64,000 nt of DNA, taken from NCBI GenBank assembly GCA_900547295.1, contig URGK01000003.1, forward strand, positions 1-64,000, in the 5' to 3' direction. Positions 16,611 through 25,743 of this stretch are shown here, piece after piece (the first letter of the stretch is position 1; every line of letters begins with the position of its first letter). The stretch comes from an uncultured Eubacteriales bacterium. Lineage in GTDB: Bacteria > Bacillota > Clostridia > Peptostreptococcales > Anaerovoracaceae. The notes beneath the pieces were generated by a model. That model was not told the DNA's origin, searched no databases, and saw only the letters and a list, made by a program, of their open reading frames with translations. The position numbers and the translations under genes were made by a program.

Positions 16611-19600
16611 ACTTAAAAAGATAATGATAATCGGTTCCGGTCCTATAGTCGTAGGACAGGCAGCCGAGTTTGACTATGCGGGCACACAGGCCTGCAAGGC
16701 AATCAAAGAAGAAGGAATTAAAACCATACTTGTCAACAGCAACCCTGCCACGATAATGACTGACACCGATATTGCAGACAAGGTATACATAGAGCCGCTG
16801 ACAGCAGAGGCTGTAAGCAGCATAATCGAAAAAGAGCAGCCTGACGGATTTCTTGCAGGCTTCGGAGGACAGACGGGACTTAATCTTGCGATGGAGCTTG
16901 AAGCTGCCGGAGTATTTGCAAAATACGGCGTGAAGCTTCTCGGAGTAAACAGGGACAGCATCAAAAAGGCAGAGGACAGAGAAGCTTTCAAAGAGCTGAT
17001 GCTTGAGATAGGAGAGCCTGTTCCGCCAAGCACCATAGCGACTCATATGGAGGAATGCTATGAATTCGTAAAACAGGTGGGCTATCCCGTAATTATAAGG
17101 CCGGCATACACACTGGGCGGTACCGGCGGCGGCATTGCCGCCAATGAAGAGGAGCTCGACCTGCTGGCAAAGCGCGGAATGGAAAACAGCGCGATAGGTC
17201 AGATACTCCTTGAGAAGTCAGTTGCAGGCTGGAAAGAAATCGAATATGAGGTAATGCGTGATGCCAAAGACAACTGCATAATCGTGTGCAGTATGGAAAA
17301 TATAGACCCTGTAGGCATACATACAGGCGACAGCATAGTAGTTGCGCCGGTGCAGACCCTGAGAGACAGAGAGCATCAGATGCTGAGAAGCTCCGCGCTG
17401 AAGATAATCAAGAGCCTTGGCATAGAGGGCGGCTGCAATGTGCAGTTTGCGCTTAACGGAGATACAGGAGAATACATTGTAATAGAGGTAAACCCTCGTG
17501 TAAGCAGGTCATCAGCCCTTGCCTCAAAGGCCGCAGGCTACCCTATAGCAAAGCTGGCTGCCAAAATAGCGCTGGGCTATTCACTTGACGAGCTTTCAAA
17601 CTATGTAACCGGAACAACCAGCGCATGCTTTGAGCCTGCTTTAGACTACTGCGTTGTGAAATTCCCGAAGTTTCCGTTTGATAAATTCAGAACTTCGCTT
17701 CGGACTTTAGGCACGCAGATGCAGGCTACAGGCGAGGTTATGGCAATATGCAGGACCTTTGAGAGCGCGCTTCTCAAGGCGGTTACATCTCTTGAGGTCA
17801 AGTGTGACGGACTCAGAAATCCATATATAGACGGACTTAATGATGAAGAACTGGTTGCAAAGCTCAAACGAGCTGATGACGAAAGACTCTTTGCCATTGC
17901 GGAGATTTACAGAAGAAATATATTTACAGTAGAGCAGCTGTTTGAGATAACGGGAATTGACCCGTGGTTCCTGAATAAGATAAAGAACATAACAGATATG
18001 GAGGAAACCCTCAAGTCGCAGCGTCTGACAGCGCAGCTTCTCAGAGAAGCCGAAACCATGGGATTTACCGAAAACGAAATTATGGAGCTTTCGGGAGTCG
18101 AAAGCTCCATATCTGACATGAGAATATATCACGATATATTCCCTGTCTACAAAATGGTAGATACCTGCGGCGGTGAATTTGAAGCGCTGACTCCGTACTA
18201 TTACTCAACCTATGACGATGAGGACGAGGTTATATATGACGGCAATGACAAAATCCTTGTAGTCGGATCGGGTCCTATCCGTATAGGTCAGGGCATAGAA
18301 TTTGACTACAGCTGTGTTCATGGCGCGTGGGCAATAAACAGGCTGGGTTATGAGTCCATAATGATAAACAACAACCCTGAAACCGTAAGTACCGACTTTG
18401 ACACATCCGACAGACTGTATTTTGAGGCATTGCATGTAGACGATGTGATGAACGTTATCAAAAAAGAGCGCCCTATGGGAGTAATTCTCCAGTTCGGCGG
18501 CCAGACCTCGCTTAACATAACAGAGGACTTATACAACAGAAGCATAAATATACTGGGAACGGAATTTCAGTATATCGATATGGCAGAGGACAGAGAGAAA
18601 TTCTCAGAGCTTCTTAATGAGCTTGACATTCCTACGCCTGACGGCTATGCTGTAACCACAGAGGAGGAAGCTTTTACGGCTGTGGCGAAGCTAAAATATC
18701 CTGTAATGGTAAGGCCGTCATATGTAATAGGAGGCAGAGCAATGCAGGTTGTATACAGCGACGAGGAGCTGCTAAAATATCTCAAGGAAGCTGTATCGCT
18801 TTCAGAGGAGCACCCTGTGCTGGTGGACAAATACATACAGGGCAAGGAAATGGAGATAGATGCCATAGGTGACGGTGAGGACATCCTTATACCGGGTATA
18901 ATGGAGCATGTTGAAAGAACCGGAGTACATTCCGGCGACAGCATTTCGGTATATCCGCCTTATTCACTGCCCGAAAAGATAAAAGAAAAAATCATAGATT
19001 ATACGATGAAAATCTCAAAGGCTCTGCATATAGTGGGTCTTGTGAATATTCAGTATGCGACAGACGGTGAAGAGGTTTATGTAATAGAGGTTAATCCGAG
19101 AGCCTCAAGAACAGTTCCTATTCTGAGCAAGGTTACGGGAGTTCCTATGATAGAACTGGCTGTAAAGGCGATGCTTGGGACAAAGCTTAAGGATACAGAG
19201 TACGGCACGGGAGTATACAAAGAGGCTTCCAAATATGCAGTTAAGGTTCCGGTATTTTCGGGAGCAAAGCTCATAAACACCGATATTGCGCTGGGACCTG
19301 AAATGAAATCCACAGGAGAGGCGCTTGGTATAGACAGCGATCTTCACAGGGCATTTCTCAAAGGCTTTGAGGGAGCAAACATACCTGTACCTCAGGCAGG
19401 AGGCGTATACGTTTCGGTTAAAGATGCCGACAAGAATGAATTTACCGCAGAAGTAATCAAAAAATACAGCGCGGCAGGCTTTAAGATTATGGCATCCGAG
19501 GGTACAGGCGAATTTCTTGCAGGCTGCGGCATAGATGTTAAAATACTTGCGCCTGAGGAAGCTGAGAAGCTGGCAGGAAAGGATATAAATATACTGATTA

Positions 19601-19767
19601 ATGTGGCTAATGTAGGCAACAGAAAAGGCACAGAGGGACTGTCGCTCAGAAGAAAGGCAATAGAAAAAGGCATTGCAGTTCTCACCTGTATGGATACGGC
19701 AGCTGTGTTCCTTGACGTAATCAAACTGAAACGCGAGGGCATGCAGCTTGAATATGAAGCAATCTAA
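16594..19767 (+). CDS. carB: Carbamoyl-phosphate synthase large subunit
   Basis: 1057 residues, full length, with the internal duplication typical of CarB. There are two ATP-grasp halves, the first beginning KIMIIGSGPIVVGQAAEFDY and the second at about residue 548 with ILVVGSGPIRIGQGIEFDY. A C-terminal MGS-like allosteric domain starts at about residue 930. Metal and ATP ligand motifs (VIEVNPRVSRSSA and VIEVNPRASRTV) are intact in both halves. It makes carbamoyl phosphate from bicarbonate, ammonia and two ATP for pyrimidine and arginine synthesis. Opposing the catabolic ArcC reaction two genes away implies tight regulation. Confidence 0.97.
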   Translation: MPKDSKLKKIMIIGSGPIVVGQAAEFDYAGTQACKAIKEEGIKTILVNSNPATIMTDTDIADKVYIEPLTAEAVSSIIEKEQPDGFLAGFGGQTGLNLAMELEAAGVFAKYGVKLLGVNRDSIKKAEDREAFKELMLEIGEPVPPSTIATHMEECYEFVKQVGYPVIIRPAYTLGGTGGGIAANEEELDLLAKRGMENSAIGQILLEKSVAGWKEIEYEVMRDAKDNCIIVCSMENIDPVGIHTGDSIVVAPVQTLRDREHQMLRSSALKIIKSLGIEGGCNVQFALNGDTGEYIVIEVNPRVSRSSALASKAAGYPIAKLAAKIALGYSLDELSNYVTGTTSACFEPALDYCVVKFPKFPFDKFRTSLRTLGTQMQATGEVMAICRTFESALLKAVTSLEVKCDGLRNPYIDGLNDEELVAKLKRADDERLFAIAEIYRRNIFTVEQLFEITGIDPWFLNKIKNITDMEETLKSQRLTAQLLREAETMGFTENEIMELSGVESSISDMRIYHDIFPVYKMVDTCGGEFEALTPYYYSTYDDEDEVIYDGNDKILVVGSGPIRIGQGIEFDYSCVHGAWAINRLGYESIMINNNPETVSTDFDTSDRLYFEALHVDDVMNVIKKERPMGVILQFGGQTSLNITEDLYNRSINILGTEFQYIDMAEDREKFSELLNELDIPTPDGYAVTTEEEAFTAVAKLKYPVMVRPSYVIGGRAMQVVYSDEELLKYLKEAVSLSEEHPVLVDKYIQGKEMEIDAIGDGEDILIPGIMEHVERTGVHSGDSISVYPPYSLPEKIKEKIIDYTMKISKALHIVGLVNIQYATDGEEVYVIEVNPRASRTVPILSKVTGVPMIELAVKAMLGTKLKDTEYGTGVYKEASKYAVKVPVFSGAKLINTDIALGPEMKSTGEALGIDSDLHRAFLKGFEGANIPVPQAGGVYVSVKDADKNEFTAEVIKKYSAAGFKIMASEGTGEFLAGCGIDVKILAPEEAEKLAGKDINILINVANVGNRKGTEGLSLRRKAIEKGIAVLTCMDTAAVFLDVIKLKREGMQLEYEAI

Positions 19768-19791
19768 AGAATATGCAAAGACTTGTATTTT

Positions 19792-19817
19792 ACCGCTGTC
19801 ATATGACAGCGGTTTTT
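19792..19817 (+). terminator. Intrinsic terminator after carB
   Basis: A perfect 10-bp stem ACCGCTGTCA/TGACAGCGGT with a 2-base centre (effectively a 4-base loop), followed by T4. Confidence 0.85.
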
Positions 19818-19883
19818 GCAGGAGCGCAGAGAATCTTCGCTGCATTAAGTATCATAAAATTTTTCAAAAATTTAAATTGCCTA

Positions 19884-19912
19884 TTGAAAAAAGAAACCGT
19901 ATATGGTAGACT
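19884..19912 (+). promoter_or_regulatory. Probable promoter of the surface-protein leader
   Basis: TTGAAA, a 17-base spacer and TAGACT. Transcription from here would give a leader of about 480 bases carrying three tandem structured units before the gene at 20402. The -10 is imperfect. Confidence 0.5.
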
Positions 19913-19922
19913 TTCTTTGCTT

Positions 19923-20291
19923 GGCTAACAACAGGTGCCGTATATAATAGTATGTGCGGCATATATTTCAAAGAACAAGTTAGCAACTGCTAACTCAAAG
20001 CTTCCGCTTTATTCCATTGAAATAGAAAGATGAGTAAGAAACAGGCGGGAGATAAAAGCAGGAATAACGGGAACCTTTAATGTCGTATCATGGTTATTTA
20101 GTGCGGCATTAAATTCTAATCAAGGGTTAGCTTATGCTAACTAAAATTACAGACTTATTTATTTGTAGTAAATGCGGGTTTAAATAAGCGCGGTGAGAGG
20201 AAAATAACTGGATAAACGTAGGATGCTGTAGAAGATTTATATAGTGCAGCATTAATTTTTAAGAATGAGTTAGCATATGCTAACTAACAGG
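19923..20291 (+). repeat. Three tandem ~145-bp units, each a covarying stem plus a GTTAGC-N4-GCTAAC palindrome
   Basis: Each unit has an upstream stem: TGCCG/CGGCA at 19936-19961, AATGTCG/CGGCATT at 20079-20110, ATGCTG/CAGCAT at 20223-20252. A 16-bp palindrome follows at 19979-19994, 20126-20141 and 20269-20284. The distance from stem to palindrome is constant: the G(C/A)GC block begins exactly 23 bases before each GTTAGC. Palindrome centres differ (AACT, TTAT, ATAT) while arms are invariant. A GCTAAC-AACAGG fragment at 19923-19935 resembles the right end of a further unit. The stem sequence changes compensate, which suggests RNA structure; the invariant palindrome could equally be a DNA operator. 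I do not recognise it. Confidence 0.75.
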
Positions 20292-20401
20292 TTTGTTCTT
20301 TCTATACTGCTTTGGGGTGTTGTCAGGCGGAGGCTATAAACACAGGAAGGAGGCTAATAATTTAAAAGGTAAATTACTGATTAAGAAAGGATTTTTTGAA
20401 T

Positions 20402-23400
20402 ATGAAGAAGAAAATATTGTCTATACTTCTGATGATGGCAATGATAGTTTCGATGTTTCCCGCATCGGCATTTGCAGTCACAGTAGACAAATCATATATG
20501 CCGGGAACATATACCGGTGAAGCTATAGGATACGATAACGGGAAAGTTACAGTCACAGTCAAGCTTGAAGCTGACAGTGAGGGAAACACTGTAATTTCAG
20601 ATATTGAAGCTGACGGCAGCACACAGACTCAGAGTGTCTGGGAAAAGGCAAAAGCTGTTTTAAGTCAGATTAAAGAAAAAAACGGCACTGATGATATCGA
20701 TACGGTAAGCGGTGCGACTAAAAGTGTAAATGCCATTAAAGAAGCAACTGAAAAAGCGCTTGCAAAGGCAGCATCAACATTGAGCGGAAGCGGTACAGAA
20801 AAAGACCCGTATGTTATTGCAAATGCAGGGCAGCTTGCAGCCTTTGCAGCAGCTGTTGACGGCGGTGAAAGCTATGATGGTAAATATGTTGCGCTTGGTG
20901 ATGATATAGATTTATCAGATGTTTCAAGCTGGAACCCTATAGGCGATGAAAGCGGCATTGTTAATATTTTCAACGGCACATTTGACGGCAAAGGTCATAC
21001 AATAAGTAAACTTAAGATAGATGCAAATGTTACTGAGGGAGAAAGCAATTATGGTCTTTTTTCCACACTGGGAAACAAAGCTGTTGTTAAAAGCCTGAAT
21101 ATAACAGATGCAGCTATTGCTGTTGAAAATACAGGAACTTATGGAACCTCCACAGAAAAAGTGCGCGCGGGAATTATTGCAGGCGAAACGGTTAAAGCAG
21201 CAACTTCGGCGCATAACAGTATAGGTACGCGTATTGACTCGTGCTCAGCAACAGGCAGTGTGTCAGCTGTTTCAACTAAGGATAAAATGACTTTTGCAGG
21301 CGGTATTGTCGGTATGGGGGATATAGGAACTGCGATAACAAACTGCTGGACTGATGCAAGTGTAAGGGCTGTTGCAAATCCTGTAAGCAATAAAAACAGC
21401 ATGGCAGGAGGAATAATAGGAAGCAGCGGCAATTATGTAGTTATAGCCAACTGCGCTACATTCGGCGATGTATATGCTGCTTCACCTTCATCTACTAATT
21501 TTGGAGGTATGGCAGGCGGTATTGTCGGTATGATGGCAGGCAAGCAGTACAATGTATATGCCGCAGGAGATATGACTATAGGAAACGGTGGTATAACGAA
21601 GCATTCATGGGTTGGCGTTCTTGACGGACAGGTTACTTCAAGCGGAATGACTAAAGATTCATCGGGAGATTTTACAATTTATCCTGAGCAGGGAGTATTC
21701 CGCCTTGGCGGATACTATGCAGGCGATGCAGTGCTTAAGGTTGAAATGTATAAAAACAGCGGAGCTGACCTTGACACAGAAACAACTCTGGAGACAGTGG
21801 CAGACAGAGGATCTTCATCAACTCTCGGTTCGCTTGACAAGGCAATGATTTCAACAGCAAAGACAAAAGCCGAAATGGCAGAAGCGGCATTTGCTGAAAC
21901 TCTCAACGGCAATATTAAAGACATAAATAAGATACTTGCAGCATATGAGATAGCGGGAATATCACTGAGAGAATGGAAACTTTCAGGAAACAGAGTACTT
22001 CCGACAGGCAATGTATGGGTAAGCGGTGAAATAGATGCTTCCATATTCGAATCAGGTGAAGGTACAGAAAGTTCACCGTACATTATAAAGACAGAGGATC
22101 AGCTTCGTGCGTTTGCAGGCTCGCTGAATGACAAAATCGACTATACAGATAAGTTTGTTGCACTCGGAGATGATATTAAGCTTTCAGATGAAGAATGGAA
22201 ACCTGTAGGCAGAAGCGACTATCTGTTTAACGGTACATTTGACGGACAGGGACATACAGTTTCAGGAATGACTCTGGGAAGTGCGGAAAAGCCATTTGCG
22301 CTTGATAAAGAGAACCTGTATATAGGTTTCTTCGGAGTGCTGGGACCTCAGTCTGTTGTAAAGAACCTGAACCTTACAGATGTTGCTTTCTATACTACCT
22401 TTGGTGCTACAGCATATGTAGGCGGTATAGCAGGAGTAATGCAGGGCTCAACAGGCAGGAATGACTTTACCGGCGCTGTTATTGACGGCTGCTCCGTTTC
22501 GGGCAACCTTTCACTTAAAGGCGATAAGGGCAACCAGTTCGTAGGCGGTCTTGTAGGTATGCAGTACAAAGGCGCCATTATAAATTCCGTAGCTAAGGTA
22601 AATGCTTCGGGCGTTGTACTGGCAGGAGACCTGGCTGAAGTAGGCGGCCTTGTAGGTCTTAACAACAGAGGCCTTGTTGCAAACTGCCGGTCAGACAGTA
22701 CAATCTACGGCAGCGGCAGCCGTGAAAACGGAAATGAAGGTATGGCGGTTGCAAGTAATCTGGTTGCGTGCAATGCAGGTATGCTTGTTAACTGCTACGG
22801 CTCAGGAAATGTTACAACTAAAGAACATTCAGTTTATGCCGGAATGGTATCAGGCTGGGTAACAGGCATAGGCAAGAGCTACAACTGCTGGTATAATCTT
22901 GACAGCACAATGATTGTAGGTGCGGAGACAGATAACCCGCTTACAGTAAATCCTGTAGAGTCAATAGGAACAAAGGTTGCCTCAGGCGTCAACGACGAGG
23001 GTGATGCATACACAGGCGGTCTTGTAGACAGGATGACAGGATACAATTCAGAAAGCTATAGTGCGCTTGCAGGTGAACTGAATAATACATTTGCAGCGTT
23101 CCCTGCTGATATCACAGTTTATGGATTAAAAGCTAATGCTTTAAAGAACTGGGCATATACTGACGGCACTGTTACTTTTGGAGATACCAACGCTGCAGTA
23201 AACTATGTACAGCCTGATTGTGAAAAGGTAGAAAAACCGGAGCTCAAGCTTAACGACGGTACATGGTACGGCCGCGACAATGACAAAAAATCAGTTGTAA
23301 AAATCACAGTCAAGGACGGTGAGGTTGCAACAGAGGCTATATCAGGTGCAGAGAGTGGTGAAAGCTTTGATGCTGCAGTAGAAAAAGCGAAATACAAAGC

Positions 23401-25249
23401 TACATACGGAGATTTCTCACATTATGAAAAAGCTGATCCAGGCAAATTTGCAGGCGGAAGCGGTACGGCTGAAGACCCGTACAGAATTTCAAATGAAGCG
23501 CAGCTTCGCTATCTATCATACTCCATCAATGCAGATGTTAACTGGAGCGACACATATTTCGTACAGACTGCGGATATTACTCTGACAGGTGGCGACTGGC
23601 AGCCGATAGGCTGGGCGCTTAACGGCGAAGTAAACGGCAAAAAAACTCAAGTTTGCGCTTATCCGTTCAAAGGAAACTTCGACGGGGGAAACTATACTAT
23701 CAGAGGCCTTGCAATCGGCACAGAAACAAATCCGGCAGACCAGATGACCTCAGGACTGTTCGGACTGACTGCAGGCACACTGAATACTAATGAGAAAATT
23801 ACCGAAAGCGACAAGGTTGTTCGCCTTTCAAACATTCATCTTGAAAATATATACATTAATGCGGCGACAAGATACGAAACCTATACAGGCGGTCTTGTGG
23901 GAAGCGGACAGACAGGTATCTTTATTGACAACTGCTCTGTAACAGGAAAAATTAATGCAACTACATCAGAAAGCTTTGCGCGTGCCGGCGGACTTGGAGC
24001 AAGCGTGCTGCGCGGCGCGGTTACAAACAGCTGGGCAGATGTTGATATTAACGCGGTGACAGATACAAACCATGTATATGCCGGCGGACTGTACGGCATG
24101 GATAACCGTGTGACTACAATCAACTGCTATGCCCTCGGAAACGTTAAAGGAAACTCAACCAATAACAACAAGGTGCATATCGGCGGACTTGCAGGTCAGG
24201 CAGGCGGTATTCATATCAACTGCTATGCGACAGGTGACGTTGTATCACTTAAAACAACTACAGATGTAGGCATATTAAACGGCCGTTCAGGCGGTATCAC
24301 AATCGACTATAACTGCTACTATAACAGTGAAGCGGTTCTCAAGCAGGGAGATACTGTTGTATCACCTGTAAAGGGGATTGGAGTAATAACAACAAACGCT
24401 ACAGCAGTCAATGTTGAGGGCAAAGCCAAGGCAGAAATGTCCGGAAGTGAATTTGCCGCGCTTCTTAACAGCAGCATTACAGACAGCAGTATGAAGAAAA
24501 TCTTTGCGGCTGTAGATGAGGCTCTTACAGCGCAGGCAGGTCGTGATTTTGTTCAGCAGAACTATTACGAAGGAAACAAGCTGTCAGGATGGACTGTGAA
24601 AAACGGAACAGTAACCTTTGGTGAAAACCAGTCACAGCCATCACAGCCGTCAGTACCGGCTGTACCACCTGCTTCAGAAGTGCAGAAACCTGAAATAGCG
24701 CCGGTAACGGGCGGAGATGTTAAACTTTCAGAAGACGGTACATCAATAGAAATAACTCCTGCGGCAGGCATGGTATTAGAAAAAGTAACCGTAAACGGTA
24801 AAGAAGTTGCGGTAAAAGACAACAAGGTTACAGGCCTTAAGACAGGAGACAAGGTTGTTGTAACATTTGTCAAGAAGTCACAGACAGGAGAAGAAGAATT
24901 CAATAACATCAAGGATGGTATAAAGAATCTTAAACTGGCTGTCAGCACTGCAAAGAATTCAAAGAAGAACGTTAAGGTCAATGTGAAGATTAAGAACGGC
25001 AAGAGCCTGATTAAGGATCTCGAATCTAAGGGATATACTGTTAAGTACAAGTTCTATAAGTCAACTAAGAAAGATTCAAAGTACAAGGCTGTTAAAACAA
25101 AGAATGCAGGCTCATATATCAACACTTCAGGCAAAAAGGGCACTAAGTACTACTACAAGGCTAAGGTGCTTGTATATGACGGCAAAACCCTTGCAGCACA
25201 GACAGAGCTCAAGCAGTGCAGCTATGGTGTGAGGACATGGAGTAAATAG
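20402..25249 (+). CDS. Secreted FMN-binding, GLUG-repeat surface protein (1615 aa)
   Basis: A signal peptide occupies residues 1-25 (KKKIL..., a hydrophobic core, cleavage after ASAFA). An FMN_bind domain spans about 30-125 and ends in DTVSGATKS; the Thr of SGAT (residue 106) is the usual site for covalent flavin attachment by ApbE. Long stretches at about 135-510, 550-920 and 1050-1400 carry GLUG-type repeats (GGIVGM, GGLVGL, GGLAGQ next to N-C turns), predicted beta-helix. A second, partial FMN_bind-like segment near 965-1015 lacks SGAT. A Pro/Ser linker and a Lys-rich FN3-like domain close the protein; there is no LPXTG. It is likely extracellular, redox-active or adhesive. A TTG at 20396 is an alternative start. 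Confidence 0.85.
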   Translation: MKKKILSILLMMAMIVSMFPASAFAVTVDKSYMPGTYTGEAIGYDNGKVTVTVKLEADSEGNTVISDIEADGSTQTQSVWEKAKAVLSQIKEKNGTDDIDTVSGATKSVNAIKEATEKALAKAASTLSGSGTEKDPYVIANAGQLAAFAAAVDGGESYDGKYVALGDDIDLSDVSSWNPIGDESGIVNIFNGTFDGKGHTISKLKIDANVTEGESNYGLFSTLGNKAVVKSLNITDAAIAVENTGTYGTSTEKVRAGIIAGETVKAATSAHNSIGTRIDSCSATGSVSAVSTKDKMTFAGGIVGMGDIGTAITNCWTDASVRAVANPVSNKNSMAGGIIGSSGNYVVIANCATFGDVYAASPSSTNFGGMAGGIVGMMAGKQYNVYAAGDMTIGNGGITKHSWVGVLDGQVTSSGMTKDSSGDFTIYPEQGVFRLGGYYAGDAVLKVEMYKNSGADLDTETTLETVADRGSSSTLGSLDKAMISTAKTKAEMAEAAFAETLNGNIKDINKILAAYEIAGISLREWKLSGNRVLPTGNVWVSGEIDASIFESGEGTESSPYIIKTEDQLRAFAGSLNDKIDYTDKFVALGDDIKLSDEEWKPVGRSDYLFNGTFDGQGHTVSGMTLGSAEKPFALDKENLYIGFFGVLGPQSVVKNLNLTDVAFYTTFGATAYVGGIAGVMQGSTGRNDFTGAVIDGCSVSGNLSLKGDKGNQFVGGLVGMQYKGAIINSVAKVNASGVVLAGDLAEVGGLVGLNNRGLVANCRSDSTIYGSGSRENGNEGMAVASNLVACNAGMLVNCYGSGNVTTKEHSVYAGMVSGWVTGIGKSYNCWYNLDSTMIVGAETDNPLTVNPVESIGTKVASGVNDEGDAYTGGLVDRMTGYNSESYSALAGELNNTFAAFPADITVYGLKANALKNWAYTDGTVTFGDTNAAVNYVQPDCEKVEKPELKLNDGTWYGRDNDKKSVVKITVKDGEVATEAISGAESGESFDAAVEKAKYKATYGDFSHYEKADPGKFAGGSGTAEDPYRISNEAQLRYLSYSINADVNWSDTYFVQTADITLTGGDWQPIGWALNGEVNGKKTQVCAYPFKGNFDGGNYTIRGLAIGTETNPADQMTSGLFGLTAGTLNTNEKITESDKVVRLSNIHLENIYINAATRYETYTGGLVGSGQTGIFIDNCSVTGKINATTSESFARAGGLGASVLRGAVTNSWADVDINAVTDTNHVYAGGLYGMDNRVTTINCYALGNVKGNSTNNNKVHIGGLAGQAGGIHINCYATGDVVSLKTTTDVGILNGRSGGITIDYNCYYNSEAVLKQGDTVVSPVKGIGVITTNATAVNVEGKAKAEMSGSEFAALLNSSITDSSMKKIFAAVDEALTAQAGRDFVQQNYYEGNKLSGWTVKNGTVTFGENQSQPSQPSVPAVPPASEVQKPEIAPVTGGDVKLSEDGTSIEITPAAGMVLEKVTVNGKEVAVKDNKVTGLKTGDKVVVTFVKKSQTGEEEFNNIKDGIKNLKLAVSTAKNSKKNVKVNVKIKNGKSLIKDLESKGYTVKYKFYKSTKKDSKYKAVKTKNAGSYINTSGKKGTKYYYKAKVLVYDGKTLAAQTELKQCSYGVRTWSK

Positions 25250-25310
25250 CGTTGAGGAATACAAGAGGATTGAGCCTGCGTTATAGCATGGTGAAATTAT
25301 CAGAGAATAC

Positions 25311-25340
25311 TTGACATAGAATTTGTATATAATATATAAT
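25311..25340 (+). promoter_or_regulatory. Strong promoter of a short non-coding transcript
   Basis: TTGACA, an 18-base spacer and TATAAT. The only thing downstream before the terminator at 25386 is about 40 non-coding bases, so it should drive a small RNA. Confidence 0.7.
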
Positions 25341-25346
25341 GTCTAT

Positions 25347-25416
25347 AGGCAAAAGGATATTAGTAACCATACGGATACTAAAAGCAAAACCCGACAGATG
25401 CTACCTGTCGGGTTTT
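25347..25416 (+). ncRNA. Candidate ~70-nt antisense RNA of a par-like locus
   Basis: Bounded by a consensus promoter and a perfect terminator. It contains AAGGATATTAG-N4-CATACGGA (from 25353), which recurs at 25493-25517 as AAGGATATTAG-N6-CATACAGA. The second copy is the complement of the ribosome-binding and start region of the minus-strand small ORF, so this RNA could pair there in trans. Convergent RNAs sharing a terminator and direct repeats are the layout of Fst/RNAII (par) type I antitoxins. Function is inferred. Confidence 0.5.
25386..25416. terminator. Bidirectional terminator shared by the convergent small transcripts
   Basis: A perfect 12-bp stem AAAACCCGACAG/CTGTCGGGTTTT with a 7-base loop. 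The A and T flanks let it work in both directions. Confidence 0.85.
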
Positions 25417-25449
25417 ATTTTATGCTGATTGTTGCCACAGTATCATCTT

Positions 25450-25512
25450 CTATCCAGCCATTTGCAGATATAATGGCTGGATAGAAGAAAATAAGGATAT
25501 TAGCCAATCCAT
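25450..25512 (-). CDS. Tiny ORF (20 aa) with very strong ribosome binding site, candidate toxin peptide, possibly frameshifted
   Basis: GGAGGGAGG lies about 7 bases before ATG at 25512; the peptide begins MDWLISLFSSIQ. In the next frame the sequence continues SHYICKWLDRR and stops at 25443, an ending I associate from memory with small clostridial membrane peptides, so the intact gene may have been one frame. A perfect 17-bp inverted repeat (25446-25462 with 25472-25488) covers the ORF. Hydrophobic start, strong site and antisense partner suggest a type I toxin or its remnant. This is uncertain. The rest of 25513-25678 is AT-rich with nothing recognised. Confidence 0.4.
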   Translation of the reverse strand: MDWLISLFSSIQPLYLQMAG

Positions 25513-25678
25513 ACAGACACCTCCCTCCTGTTGACAGTATAGGGGGTGACAACAACTATATTGTAGCATAAAACACAGAGTAAATAAACATAAGTTTGCG
25601 AAAATAAGTTTGAAAAATAAAATCTAGATTATCAGCACAGTGGCGAAAGATGGAACTTGCACCGATTGTAGATACATA

Positions 25679-25711
25679 GCAAAAGAGCCGGCATAATGCC
25701 GGACTCTTTGC
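25679..25711 (-). terminator. Terminator of the argGH operon
   Basis: A long stem GCAAAAGAGCCGGCA/TGCCGGACTCTTTGC with a mismatch and a 3-base loop, A- and T-rich on both sides, 33 bases past the argH stop. Confidence 0.85.
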
Positions 25712-25743
25712 AAATAAGAAAGTCTAATGAAATGTGAGAGTGA

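Noticed and set aside
19923..20291. CRISPR array
   Set aside because: Only three units of about 145 bp with imperfect similarity and no short identical repeats with unique spacers; no cas genes.
20293..20520. 75-residue frame overlapping the start of the surface protein
   Set aside because: Out-of-frame shadow of the signal peptide region with no ribosome binding site of its own.
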